In this document: positions 1-9,100 of the stretch, one piece after another
Position numbering within the stretch: the first letter of the stretch is position 1
How the letters are laid out: every line of letters begins with the position of its first letter
Assembly (NCBI GenBank): GCA_003526375.1
Contig: DPDG01000060.1
Coordinates: 416 to 50,981 of the forward strand
Reading direction: 5' to 3'
DNA length: 50,566 nucleotides
Origin: Lentisphaeria bacterium
GTDB taxonomy: Bacteria; Verrucomicrobiota; Lentisphaeria; Victivallales; UBA1829
Program-made: the position numbers and the translations under genes
Notes under the pieces: generated by a model
Database searches by the model: none
What the model saw: the letters and a program-made list of their open reading frames with translations, nothing else
What the model was told of the DNA's origin: nothing

Positions 1-104
1 GGTGCAGGTGCTTTGCATCTGCTGAGGGCTGCGCGCCCTCAAACTCTGCGGCAGGTGAAAGTCACCTGTACCCCGGCAAACCTGTTTTGCCGCCCCGGAA
101 GATT
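1..104. repeat. Multi-hairpin dispersed repeat (left end of window)
   Basis: Four hairpins follow one another: 4-11 with 15-22 (8 bp including one G-T pair, loop TTT), 24-29 with 35-40 (6 bp, loop 5 nt), 52-58 with 62-68 (7 bp, CAGGTGA and TCACCTG, loop AAG) and 74-80 with 86-92 (7 bp, loop 5 nt). The first 21 bases recur at 50546-50566 with a single difference, in the loop of the first hairpin. The element sits just downstream of the minus-strand AraC gene that ends at 105, so it may also end that transcript. It resembles REP-type structured repeats in form only; no family is recognised. Confidence 0.6.
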
Positions 105-1019
105 TCACTGATCTCCGGTTACGGTTCTCCTTGAAGGAACCTGCCGGAAAGCATCGGGAGAGACTCCATGCACTTTGCGGAAGACCTTACAGAAATAACT
201 CTCGTCCTTGAAGCCGCAGCGGGCGGCTGTCTCCTTGATCGTACAGCATTCCATCTGAAGAATGCGGACAGCGGACTTCAATCGCAGTTCCGCAAGGAAT
301 TTCGAAGGCGGCATTCCGTAAAGCTGATGAAAAATCCGTGAGAAATGGTAACGGCTGTATCCCGCGGCACGGGCAATGTCATCGACGCTGATATCATCCG
401 CCAGATGTTTTGTGCAGAATCCCAGAACAGTCCGGATAAACGCTTTGTCCTGCGGGGTGCCATGCGAAGAATCATATGAGAAACATTCATGCAGAGCCAT
501 GACGAACTGATATGCGATCGTGGATGCCTGAAACTGGGAACGCATTCCGTTCTTTTTCAACTCCGTGATGACGGAAAAAACAAACTTCAGCAGCGGGGAA
601 TCCGTTTCAAGGCGGATAATCGGTCCATACAGCATTTCCGCTTCGCGCATCAGGCGCACCGCCTCCCTGCCGGACAAGGTGAAGTACAGCAGACGCCATG
701 ATCTGGAATCCGGAGCAAGATAATACCGGTGGTCATGGGGCACATGAACCAGCATGGCGTCTCCCGCTCTCATCTTGAATGTGCGTCCTTCGTAATCAAG
801 AGACCCCTCGCCGGACACGGTATATTGAAAAATCACAAACTCCGCCGCTCCGCGGGAAAGCCCGTTAAAGTCATAATTGGTGGAGCAGCGGGTTTCATAG
901 CCGCATCCGACCAGCATCGAATGAAGCAGCGGTTTCCGTGAAGCGAAAAGCAGACCCGAGGCGCTCCAGGTGTCATTGGATTCAAAAATGTTTTTCTTCA
1001 CTTCCGGATCAATTTCCAT
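105..1019 (-). CDS. AraC-family transcriptional regulator
   Basis: A 304-residue cytoplasmic DNA-binding regulator. The N-terminal half (about residues 20-150) is a cupin-like sensor domain, seen in the glycine- and beta-strand-rich stretch around YEGRTFKMRAGDAMLVHVP. The C-terminal about 100 residues carry the two AraC helix-turn-helix units (ISVDDIARAAGYSRYHFSR and IKETAARCGFKDESYFCKVF). Translation from 1019 is chosen over an upstream in-frame Met at 1064 because AAGGAG lies just before it. It follows the secreted protein gene at 1061-2305 by 41 bp on the same strand, so the two may be co-transcribed. The ligand is unknown; in this family sugars or oligosaccharides are common. Confidence 0.9.
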   Translation of the reverse strand: MEIDPEVKKNIFESNDTWSASGLLFASRKPLLHSMLVGCGYETRCSTNYDFNGLSRGAAEFVIFQYTVSGEGSLDYEGRTFKMRAGDAMLVHVPHDHRYYLAPDSRSWRLLYFTLSGREAVRLMREAEMLYGPIIRLETDSPLLKFVFSVITELKKNGMRSQFQASTIAYQFVMALHECFSYDSSHGTPQDKAFIRTVLGFCTKHLADDISVDDIARAAGYSRYHFSRIFHQLYGMPPSKFLAELRLKSAVRILQMECCTIKETAARCGFKDESYFCKVFRKVHGVSPDAFRQVPSRRTVTGDQ

Positions 1020-1060
1020 TGAGGACTCCTTTTTCCGGATCACTTGCGGAACGGCGCAGG

Positions 1061-2305
1061 TCAATCCAGGACATCAAGCTCTTTTTCTTCTTTCTTCTTC
1101 TGTTTGTCGATCCGTTTGAGAACAGCCGCCATCTCTTTGGCAGTCATGGTGTTTTTCTCGCTGATCAGTTGCGTATGCAATTGGAGAATTGCCGAGCGGG
1201 TCGCCTGGTTATTCTTGTAACCGGAATCCAGATATTCTTTCAGATACTTATTGTATTTTCTGCGCTGCTCGCGCGACAGTGTGCCGAGGTATGCGGAAAG
1301 CGCCTCACGGTCAAAACCGTCCATGGAGGTGTTGGAGCGGTAGATTTCCTTTCGGCGTTTTGCCAGTTCAGCGGTCAGCTCGGCATAGGACATGTTTTCA
1401 TAACGGTTGTCCGAGGAAGATGCCTCCGCGCTTTCACTGCTCTCTTTCTTTCCACTGCTGCTCAAAGGCGGGTCCGTCTCAAATCCGGCATTGTTCAGTT
1501 CGATCAGGAAAGCGCGGATATTCTGGAGGGCAAAATGCATTTCCGAACTGATTGCATTGACGGTCGTGGAACCGCCGGCACGCTTCACTGTATAGGTTTT
1601 CTTCTTCTGCTGTGATTCATGAAGTTCATAAAAACTTTTGAGCATACTGTCTGTTTCCGCCTGAATATTGACCCGTGTTCTGGCGTTCGGATTCCTGGCG
1701 CGCATATAAATCCCCAGCGCATCCCCAAGTTTTTTCAGCGCTGTCATTCGCTCGTCGAATAATTTCATGAAAGAATCATCGTCCTTTGCCTTCCGGTAGG
1801 ACGCCTGATACTTCATAAAGAATTTAAGAATCCGGTCATAGGCAATCAGGCGCCGTTTTGTCTCCAGCGATTCTTTAATGGAACCGCCGTTCTCCGTGGT
1901 GAAACGCATCGTTTTCAGATTCCTGATATCCATCGCGAGAATTTTGAAGAGTGTGGAGGGGTCTTTGGAACGCCCGACCATTTTTTTCAATTTGTTTTTA
2001 TTCGCCTTGAAATCCTTGTTGTTCTCTTCGTAAATCCGCCGGATCTCCTCGGAAATTCCGACCAGGTTCAAGTCATCCCCCAGCTTGAGGCGGTTGATCA
2101 CGCGCTGCACCTTTTTGGCAAGTTCGCACATACTGATCACATGCTGTCTGTAACTGTTCTCAAAACGCGTCCCGTGAGAATCCACCGCGCGGTTGTAATT
2201 GGCGGCAACCACAGCCGCAGCCTGTTCAAAATCCTCAAAATCATCGGCGGATACGGCCGGCAGCAGGAACACGGTCAACAAAGAAAAAAATATTTTTCGC
2301 ATCAT
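1061..2305 (-). CDS. Secreted coiled-coil protein of unknown function
   Basis: The 414-residue product begins with a clear signal peptide (MMRKIFFSLLTVFLLPAVSA, cleavage likely after SA near residue 20). The rest is highly charged and helical, rich in Lys, Glu, Arg and Asn, with heptad-like stretches, for example around residues 70-130 and in the Lys/Glu-rich C-terminal tail (KRIDKQKKKEEKELDVLD). A Ser-rich linker lies near residues 285-300. No enzymatic motif or known domain is recognised. Met2 is an equally plausible start: a GAGGAC sequence precedes both. It is probably periplasmic and may be structural. The AraC gene follows 41 bp downstream on the same strand. Confidence 0.75.
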   Translation of the reverse strand: MMRKIFFSLLTVFLLPAVSADDFEDFEQAAAVVAANYNRAVDSHGTRFENSYRQHVISMCELAKKVQRVINRLKLGDDLNLVGISEEIRRIYEENNKDFKANKNKLKKMVGRSKDPSTLFKILAMDIRNLKTMRFTTENGGSIKESLETKRRLIAYDRILKFFMKYQASYRKAKDDDSFMKLFDERMTALKKLGDALGIYMRARNPNARTRVNIQAETDSMLKSFYELHESQQKKKTYTVKRAGGSTTVNAISSEMHFALQNIRAFLIELNNAGFETDPPLSSSGKKESSESAEASSSDNRYENMSYAELTAELAKRRKEIYRSNTSMDGFDREALSAYLGTLSREQRRKYNKYLKEYLDSGYKNNQATRSAILQLHTQLISEKNTMTAKEMAAVLKRIDKQKKKEEKELDVLD

Positions 2306-2421
2306 CAGTCCTCATAGTTTCATTTCATGAATTCAAGGGTTAAAGTAATGCATCATATTACGATTTGCAACATCGGGAACCGGCAACTTTTCATTTTCCT
2401 TAAAACAATCCGGTCCGGCAG

Positions 2422-2450
2422 TTGAAAAACGGCACGGACTATGTTATTTT
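2422..2450 (+). promoter_or_regulatory. Predicted sigma70-type promoter of mtnP
   Basis: TTGAAA at 2422-2427 and TATTTT at 2445-2450 are separated by 17 bp. Transcription would start near 2457, about 28 nt before the chosen ATG at 2485. This argues against the in-frame start at 2422, which would lie inside the promoter. Confidence 0.5.
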
Positions 2451-2484
2451 TCCCGGATTGCAACGGATCAAAAGGAGAATTTTT

Positions 2485-3372
2485 ATGAAGTTAGGAATCA
2501 TCGGAGGCAGCGGACTGGAAAAACTCGAAGGGCTGGAATGCCGCCGGATACATACCGCTGACACTCCGTTCGGCAAACCGTCCGACGGAATTGTGGAAGG
2601 AGTTATCGGAGGCGCCACGCTTTATTTTCTGCCCCGGCACGGCAGAGGGCATACCATCCTGCCTTCCGAAATCAACCACAGAGCCAATATCTATGCGCTC
2701 AAACAACTCGGCGTCACACATATTCTGAGCATTTCCGCGGTCGGCAGTCTTCAGGAGCAGTATGCACCGCGCGACATTGTTGTGATTGACCAGTTCTATG
2801 ACCGGACGAAACAAAGCGCCGCGCACACTTTTTTCGGCGGAGGAATCGTCGCGCACCTCGCATTTGCAAATCCGGTCTGCCCGGAGCTTGCGGAACTGGC
2901 GGCGGCAGTTTCGGAAAAAGCCGTCGCGGAACTCCCCGGAAACGTAAAGCGTCCGTCCGTCTACCGGAAAGGCACCTACGTCAATATGGAGGGCCCCGCG
3001 TTTTCAACGGCGGCGGAATCCCGCATCTACCATCAGCTCGGATTCGATGTGATCGGCATGACCAATCTCGGAGAGGCGAAGCTGGCGCGGGAGGCGGAAA
3101 TCTGTTACAGTTCCATTGCAATGGTGACGGATTACGATTCCTGGCATCCGCACAATGAATTCGTCACGGTCAATATGATCGTGGAAAATTTCGCTGCAAA
3201 CGTCGCACTCGCAAAGCGGATCATCGTGCACATGGCGGAGGCTTTTTCCTGCATCAGGCGGACATGCGCCTGCGGACATGCGCTCGACGGCGCCGTCATT
3301 ACGCACCGGGATGCCATTGCGCCGCACCTCCGGGAAAAACTCGATCTCATCATCGGCAAATACATCAAGTGA
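2485..3372 (+). CDS. mtnP: S-methyl-5'-thioadenosine phosphorylase
   Basis: A 295-residue cytoplasmic enzyme of the MTAP branch of purine nucleoside phosphorylases. It cleaves methylthioadenosine with phosphate to adenine and 5-methylthioribose-1-phosphate, recycling the by-product of polyamine synthesis. The phosphate-binding GGSGL is at residues 7-11, followed by PRHGRGHT, NHRANIYAL and SAVGSL. The substrate-binding block YVNMEGPAFST is followed by GMTNLGEAKLAREAEICY and the base-binding TDYDSW. The start at 2485 has AAGGAG in front and gives the expected family length. The last about 30 residues after the Cys-containing CIRRTCACGHA segment form a short C-terminal extension. The next gene begins 7 bp downstream. 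Confidence 0.93.
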   Translation: MKLGIIGGSGLEKLEGLECRRIHTADTPFGKPSDGIVEGVIGGATLYFLPRHGRGHTILPSEINHRANIYALKQLGVTHILSISAVGSLQEQYAPRDIVVIDQFYDRTKQSAAHTFFGGGIVAHLAFANPVCPELAELAAAVSEKAVAELPGNVKRPSVYRKGTYVNMEGPAFSTAAESRIYHQLGFDVIGMTNLGEAKLAREAEICYSSIAMVTDYDSWHPHNEFVTVNMIVENFAANVALAKRIIVHMAEAFSCIRRTCACGHALDGAVITHRDAIAPHLREKLDLIIGKYIK

Positions 3373-3379
3373 AAAATCC

Positions 3380-4957
3380 ATGAAAGAATATTCCAATACG
3401 GAGCTTCAGGAAAAGCTCGGCAGCAGGAAATACGCGAGAATCTTCCTGATCCTCGCATTTGCGATTCCTTTCGTCTGGCTGTGCGTTCTGCGACCGCTGA
3501 TCATGGACGGCGGGGAGACGGACAGCGATGCCTACTACCATATGAAAATGGCGGAGCTGGGGCCGTCCGTATTCTGCGCGAAAAAATTTCCGTGGCTGAC
3601 GATGTCCATCTGGAACGACCGTTTTGCTGACAAGGAACTGCTGTTTCACGGGGCGCTCTGGGTGGTTCACGGAGTTCAGAAGCTCCTTCATCTGCCGACC
3701 GGCGCACCGTTCAACATACCTTCGCTTCTTCTGATTGCCGCGGCACTTCTGGCATTTATTTTCGCAATGCGGCGCATGGGCGTCTCCCCGCCGCTCATCA
3801 TGACATTCGCCATCCTGATGCCGCTGATTTCCGCAAACTTCATGTTCCGGCTGATCATGATGCGCCCGCATGTGCTGTCCATCGCTTTCCTGCTGGTGAC
3901 GTGCGCGCTTCTGTCGAAAGGCACACTCCGGTTCCGGATGATCGCCGCGGGGGTGATCTCGTTCATTTATGCCTGGACCTACTCGAATCCGCAGTTCATC
4001 GTCATACCCGCCTTCGTTTTTGCGCTTGCATACTGCAAACGCGATTCCGCAAAAGTCTTCTGGATTCCGGCGGCGGCGTTTGGAGGGGTCATGCTCGGAC
4101 TGCTGATTCACCCGCAGTTCCCGAATTCATTCATCATCTGGAAAGTGCAGTCCTTCGACGCTCTGTTCGGACCGATCTTTGCAGACAATCTTCAGAAAGT
4201 CAGTTCGGAAATGCTTCCGATGGAAATGCTCGCCCCGAAATTCCGCTGGCATAAAGCCATGCTGCCGTTCTACATTTTCGCCTATCTGACTCTGCTCTGC
4301 TTCTGCCGCCTCGCCGTCATGAAAGGGTGGTCCGCCATCGCCCCTCACATCAAAGCGACCGGTTTTCTTGCAGTTCTCTTTACCGGAGGCATGTTCGTGG
4401 CGCTCCGCACCGTGGAATACGCGGTTCCGTTCACGGTCCTGTTCGGAGCGCTCGTGTTCAACGAAGCCTTGAAAGAGAATGTGCTGGTTCCGCTCCGCGC
4501 CAAACCGCTGAAAATGTATCTGGTCTATACGGTCCTCGCGATTCTTCTGGGCGTATTTTCCTCCTCCCTGAATCTGGCTCTCACACCGGCTATGGTGCAT
4601 CCGGCGCTGGGCATCGGAAAATGGATTCAGCAGAATATCCCCCCGGAGACGGCTGTCGTAAACCTGAACTGGGGCGACTTTCCCACGATTTTCTATGCCA
4701 ATGACCGCAATTACTACTTATGGGGAATGGACCCTGTTTTCTCTTTTGCGCTTGACGGAAGACATGCGAAAAAGGTGGAGAAACTGCTTCTGAATCTGGA
4801 ACGGGTACGCGGCAGCGCAAAACTTCTCGGACGCCTGACCAACGCAAAATATGCGGTTCTGCTGGCAAGGAGAGAGAACTTCGTCAATCTCCTGAAACGG
4901 AATGACTGGAAGACGGTCTATGAGACGGAGGAAGGCACTGTATTTCTCCTGGAATGA
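3380..4957 (+). CDS. Polytopic membrane protein, GT-C glycosyltransferase-like
   Basis: The 525-residue product has a first membrane segment at about residues 20-38, then an acidic loop ETDSDAYYHMK (about 46-56), then about ten more hydrophobic segments to about residue 420 and a soluble C-terminal part (IGKWIQQNIPPETAVVNLNWGDF onward in pieces). This layout, with an acidic motif in the first periplasmic loop and a soluble C-terminus, is that of GT-C lipid-linked-sugar transferases such as STT3 and PMT relatives. No closer assignment can be made from sequence alone. The start at 3380 is chosen because it directly follows mtnP with a 7-bp gap. An upstream in-frame Met at 3278 would overlap mtnP by 95 bp. 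A strong hairpin at 4982-5019 ends the unit. Confidence 0.7.
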   Translation: MKEYSNTELQEKLGSRKYARIFLILAFAIPFVWLCVLRPLIMDGGETDSDAYYHMKMAELGPSVFCAKKFPWLTMSIWNDRFADKELLFHGALWVVHGVQKLLHLPTGAPFNIPSLLLIAAALLAFIFAMRRMGVSPPLIMTFAILMPLISANFMFRLIMMRPHVLSIAFLLVTCALLSKGTLRFRMIAAGVISFIYAWTYSNPQFIVIPAFVFALAYCKRDSAKVFWIPAAAFGGVMLGLLIHPQFPNSFIIWKVQSFDALFGPIFADNLQKVSSEMLPMEMLAPKFRWHKAMLPFYIFAYLTLLCFCRLAVMKGWSAIAPHIKATGFLAVLFTGGMFVALRTVEYAVPFTVLFGALVFNEALKENVLVPLRAKPLKMYLVYTVLAILLGVFSSSLNLALTPAMVHPALGIGKWIQQNIPPETAVVNLNWGDFPTIFYANDRNYYLWGMDPVFSFALDGRHAKKVEKLLLNLERVRGSAKLLGRLTNAKYAVLLARRENFVNLLKRNDWKTVYETEEGTVFLLE

Positions 4958-4981
4958 CGCCATGTCAAACGGCAATTCCGG

Positions 4982-5019
4982 AATGAACTGCCCCGTTGCT
5001 TCGCAGTGGGCAGTTCATT
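4982..5019 (+). terminator. Hairpin terminator after the GT-C-like gene
   Basis: A perfect 12-bp inverted repeat (AATGAACTGCCC at 4982-4993 and GGGCAGTTCATT at 5008-5019) with a 14-nt loop lies 24 bp after the stop codon. Only short T runs follow, so its efficiency is uncertain. Confidence 0.6.
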
Positions 5020-5084
5020 TCCATGCTTTTCCCGGAATATTGCAGAAAAATCATATTTTTTTCATTTTTTCCGTTTTTACCCCC

Positions 5085-5114
5085 TTGACAGTGATATGTA
5101 ATAGTTCGTATAAT
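5085..5114 (+). promoter_or_regulatory. Consensus sigma70-type promoter of the GntR-type gene
   Basis: TTGACA at 5085-5090 and TATAAT at 5109-5114 are both perfect consensus hexamers with an 18-bp spacer. Transcription would start near 5121, leaving a leader of about 20 nt that contains the AAGGAAGG ribosome-binding site. This supports the ATG at 5141 over the upstream TTG at 5117. Confidence 0.8.
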
Positions 5115-5140
5115 AGTTGCCAAAAGGAAGGATCGTTCGG

Positions 5141-6109
5141 ATGATTGCGCCGATTTATCACGAGTTGAGTGAAAAACTGGAAAGATATATTGCCGAGAAC
5201 GGGATTACCGGGAAGATGCCGGGAGTCCTGAAACTCAGCCGGGAACTCGGTGTGCATCATGTGACGCTTTCCAAGGCGATGCGCCTCCTTGAAAAGAAAG
5301 GACTGCTTTCCATCAACGGAACCAAAGGGACATTTGTGACGGAAAGAACGGAAAAGCGTCCGCGGCACCGCGTACTTGCTCTGGTGGGCGCCAATACGGA
5401 ACAGGCGGACTGCAAGGAGCTTCTGGCGAAACTGAATGAATATTCCCTTGAATCCGGTTATAATGTGATCGGCATTACATTCGAGGAACAGTTGTTCCAG
5501 CGGAACAGGAGACTGCTCCTGAATTTTCCCGTGGACGGTTTTCTTTTCCGGATGTCCTCACTGCGCAAAGAGCATGCGGAACTTCTTCGACAGGAAAATA
5601 TTCCGATTGTTTCCGGCGCCCGCAAGGAGGGATATCCCTGGCTGGATCAGACGGACTGCGACCATGACGCCGGCTACAGTATGCTGCTCGACAGCCTGAT
5701 TGCTCTCGGGCACCGCCGGATCGCGTTTCTTGAGTTCGACCGCATCGAAGAATACCGTTTTTACCTGAATAACATCCGGCGCGTGTTTCAGCGGAAACTG
5801 GGCAGTGCATTCGATCCTGAACTGTTCTATACGAAAGAGACCGGCTATGACCTCTGGCGGGAGTATGGAGAGGAATACTGGAATCTTTATCCGAAGCATG
5901 TGGTCCGCCATTGGTTCAGCCTGCCGGAACCGCCGACTGCAATCATTGCACCGCTTCCGCTGACAGTCAGGATGCGCGGCATTCTGGAACAGAAACTTCC
6001 TTTTACTAGAAAGTTTGCTAGGTATTCATTAAGCACAATCACCCGTCCCGAAAAACCGGAACGGACGATTGTCTTTTATGCTTCTTATGACAACAGCCGC
6101 CAGCCGTAG
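5141..6109 (+). CDS. GntR-type regulator with LacI-like sensor, C-terminus apparently truncated
   Basis: The 322-residue product starts with a winged-helix GntR domain (residues about 5-75, including KLSRELGVHHVTLSKAMRLL and GLLSINGTKGTFV). A periplasmic-binding-protein-like sensor of the LacI/AraR kind follows (GFLFRMSSL, IPIVSG, DHDAGYSMLLDSLIALGHR). After ILEQK, near residue 290, the expected last sensor lobe is missing. It is replaced by a short tail that does not look like the family and runs 25 bp into the convergent gene. The related regulator at 11075-12169 is 364 residues long. The protein could bind DNA without normal ligand control, or it could be a pseudogene. Confidence 0.75.
   Translation: MIAPIYHELSEKLERYIAENGITGKMPGVLKLSRELGVHHVTLSKAMRLLEKKGLLSINGTKGTFVTERTEKRPRHRVLALVGANTEQADCKELLAKLNEYSLESGYNVIGITFEEQLFQRNRRLLLNFPVDGFLFRMSSLRKEHAELLRQENIPIVSGARKEGYPWLDQTDCDHDAGYSMLLDSLIALGHRRIAFLEFDRIEEYRFYLNNIRRVFQRKLGSAFDPELFYTKETGYDLWREYGEEYWNLYPKHVVRHWFSLPEPPTAIIAPLPLTVRMRGILEQKLPFTRKFARYSLSTITRPEKPERTIVFYASYDNSRQP
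6043..6064 (+). terminator. Hairpin between convergent genes
   Basis: CCGTCCCG at 6043-6050 pairs with CGGAACGG at 6057-6064 with one mismatch and a 6-nt A-rich loop, followed by a T-rich stretch (GTCTTTTAT). It lies before the present stop codon of the plus-strand regulator gene, which fits the idea that the reading frame now runs past its original end. Confidence 0.4.
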
Positions 6110-9100
6110 AATGTGCAGCTTTTCGCCTTCGGAAAACGGATCGAAACACGGCGGCGTCCGGTTACGTCAAAACGCAGCGGAACCGTTACCGTCACTTTCT
6201 GCCCTTCTGTATATTTCAACGGAACCACCGCATACGGAATACCGGCTTCGCCGAAACGCAATTCCAAAGTCCCGCCGATTTCACCTTCGCCGACGCCATA
6301 GGATATTTCCACGCGGGAATAGGATTTCTCCCCGAAATCCAGCATTCCGTAATCCAGCAAGGCATAATTCCAGCGGAACCAGCTAATGAAACTGTTGTCT
6401 TTGGCAGGCAAAGCCCCGGTTATATTCCGCAGAAATCCGGCGGTGATCTGCTGTCCGTCCGCCACCTGACGGGACGGAAGTCTGCCGAGTTTGCCGAAAT
6501 TCTCCACTGCCTGATCCGGTTTCCGGAACCGGGCTACTTTATTCAGAAGCTGCTGTACGCGATTGGCTTCTGCCTGGAATTTTTCATCATTTTCGCTGCC
6601 GGTCAGAAGAAACTTGACTTCCAGCGGACGGAATGACAATTCCGGAGAACAGTTTCCGTCATTCGGCAGAATGCGCGGTTTTTCAGCATTCATTTCACAG
6701 AGAGCGAACACTTTTCCCGGATACTGCACCAGCGGCTGGATTTTTTCTGTCTGAAGCATCGGATTGACCAGCAGCACAATCCCCAGACCGTCGCGGCATA
6801 TATATGCGCCGGAGAACACCCGATCCACCGTGATATATTTCCCGGATTCATGCAGATATGTATATTTGCCCGGAGCTTTTTCCCATTTCAGAGGACGCAT
6901 GAGCTCCCCTTCCCGGAAATATTTACGCAGACCGTTTTTCAAATGCATCAGCTGTTTGGTATACAGCAGCATTTCCGGATAGTCGACAATCTCGCGGGTT
7001 TCGAACCAGCCAAGCTGTTCCGCACAGGCGAACTGACGTCCGATAATGCTGTAAAAACGCTGTTCTGTCTGTTCGTTGAACTGCCAGACATAGCTGAACA
7101 GACGTCCAATCAATTCCATGCGCGGACCGAATACCGTCTTGCTCAAAGGTGTTGTCGATGGCGGACCCCAGCACAGAAAACCGTCCTGAAGTCCGACCAG
7201 CGGCTCTTCAAAGCCCTCGGTATCATGTCCAACATAGGAAGGAACCTTCTTCAGGATGGAGCGCATCATCGGCAGATAACCGTCCTGAAGCCACATAGCG
7301 GGATCGTTCATCTTATGTCCGTGCGATTCGTCGAAACAGCAGTATGGTCCCGCCGCCAGCATTTCGTCATAATAAATCGCCTTCGCTCCATACGAAACAA
7401 AACGTTCCGCATTGGCGATCTGCTTCTTCTGCCATTCCGGACATGCCGGACACATGACAGCCCACGGCATGGTCGATTTTTCGTCAAGGGTCCTGTATCT
7501 CTCGTAATTCAAACTGCCGTTAAAATTCTTGATGGCGTATTTTTTTCCGTGCGAGGAGAACATCCAGTCCGTTTTTTCATACGGTCCGTCAAGGGTTGCC
7601 CACAGCTGTACATTATTATAGGGTTTGACACTGATTCCATGTTCGTTCAGAAATTTGAACAGAGGCAAAGAATAGGAAGCGGGATAAAAATGGGTGAACC
7701 GCGCTCCAATGCCGAGATTTTCCCAGCAATAAACATGTGCGCCAAACGGCAGTTCGAAATAATTCCGCAGATAAAGCAGATGATCTTTCAGGGTTTCAGC
7801 TTCTGCAGTCTTGCGGTACTTGAGCATGGTTTTGACCCACAGTGTGTTTTCCGCGAACCACGGCGATACATTCTTCCGCGGAATTTCACTCCACCAGAAC
7901 GCCTTGTCTTTCAGAAATTTCCGGTAAATGTACGCGGCATCATACCAGTCTCCGCTGAAGGCTTCAATCACCCCCTTCCCGCTGAATTCATAGCGGTTCA
8001 GTCCGGTCTGTCCGGCTTCATACGGAGCCCAGGACATCCATATCAGTTCAATGCCGCGTTTCTGCCCTTTGAATATAAAACGTTTGTTGATTGCTTTCGG
8101 ATCTTCAAAGGAAAAATACGTGCCGCTCTCTTTGTCATAATAGGCGCAGAACTGCATCGGAACATGGCCGTTCGGGTAATATCCAGACGACGGAGTATTG
8201 CGCAAACCATTGACCGACGGATTGCCGACCAGTTCACCGGTCATGTGAATGTACTGATCCTGCGGAGTATCTTTCAGTGCCAGAATCACGCAGGGATAGC
8301 TGACCTGAAAAACCAGGTGATCTTTAGAGGTGCTGCGGACGTCCAGAGATGTTTCCAGACGTTTTCCTCTCAAATCCAGTTTGGCTTCCGCTTCGAACAA
8401 CGGATGTTTCCAATGCACCGCCGCACTGTTCCCGGAGCAGTCAGCCGTCCAGCTTACATTGTCGTCATAGTTCAGCGCGGTTTCCAAACGCCCCTTTCCT
8501 TTGCGGTAATCCACAGCCCAGTACAATCCATAGGACGACAGCATTTCCTTTCCGGCGCGCCGGTCATAAAGCCCAGCCAGCGGGAACAGCGTCCCTTTGC
8601 CGTCAATCATCACCAGCGCCGCCATTTCATCCGTCAGCATCATCCGGCAGACCTGTTGATCTTTATTCCAGACATTCTGCAACTCATTCGAATCACGAAA
8701 TTGAAACACTGCTTTTTTCTGCCGCAGCAGCGACTGCAGAGACTGCTGATCCGCACCGTTGCGGGCGGCTCTCCGCATGGCGGACAGCAGCCATTTTCCT
8801 TCCGGAGAAACAGCGTTCTTTTCAAGTGCAGACAGTTCGGCGGCAAGCGGTTCCGCTATGGGATGACGATCCTTGCGTTTCAGGTTCAGACGCGGATTGT
8901 TCAGTGCCAGATCCTCGATTTCGCCATCGGACAATGCCTGATCAAAAACCGAAACTTCCGCCATATCCCCTTTCATTGCCCACAGTTTATGACCTTTCCC
9001 GTACCCCAGAACCAGCGGCGTATTCTGTTCCTGAACCGGGTCGACGTCATTGAATTTCTGGGCCGCAACTTTCTCGCCGTTCAGGAAGCTGGAAACCGTG

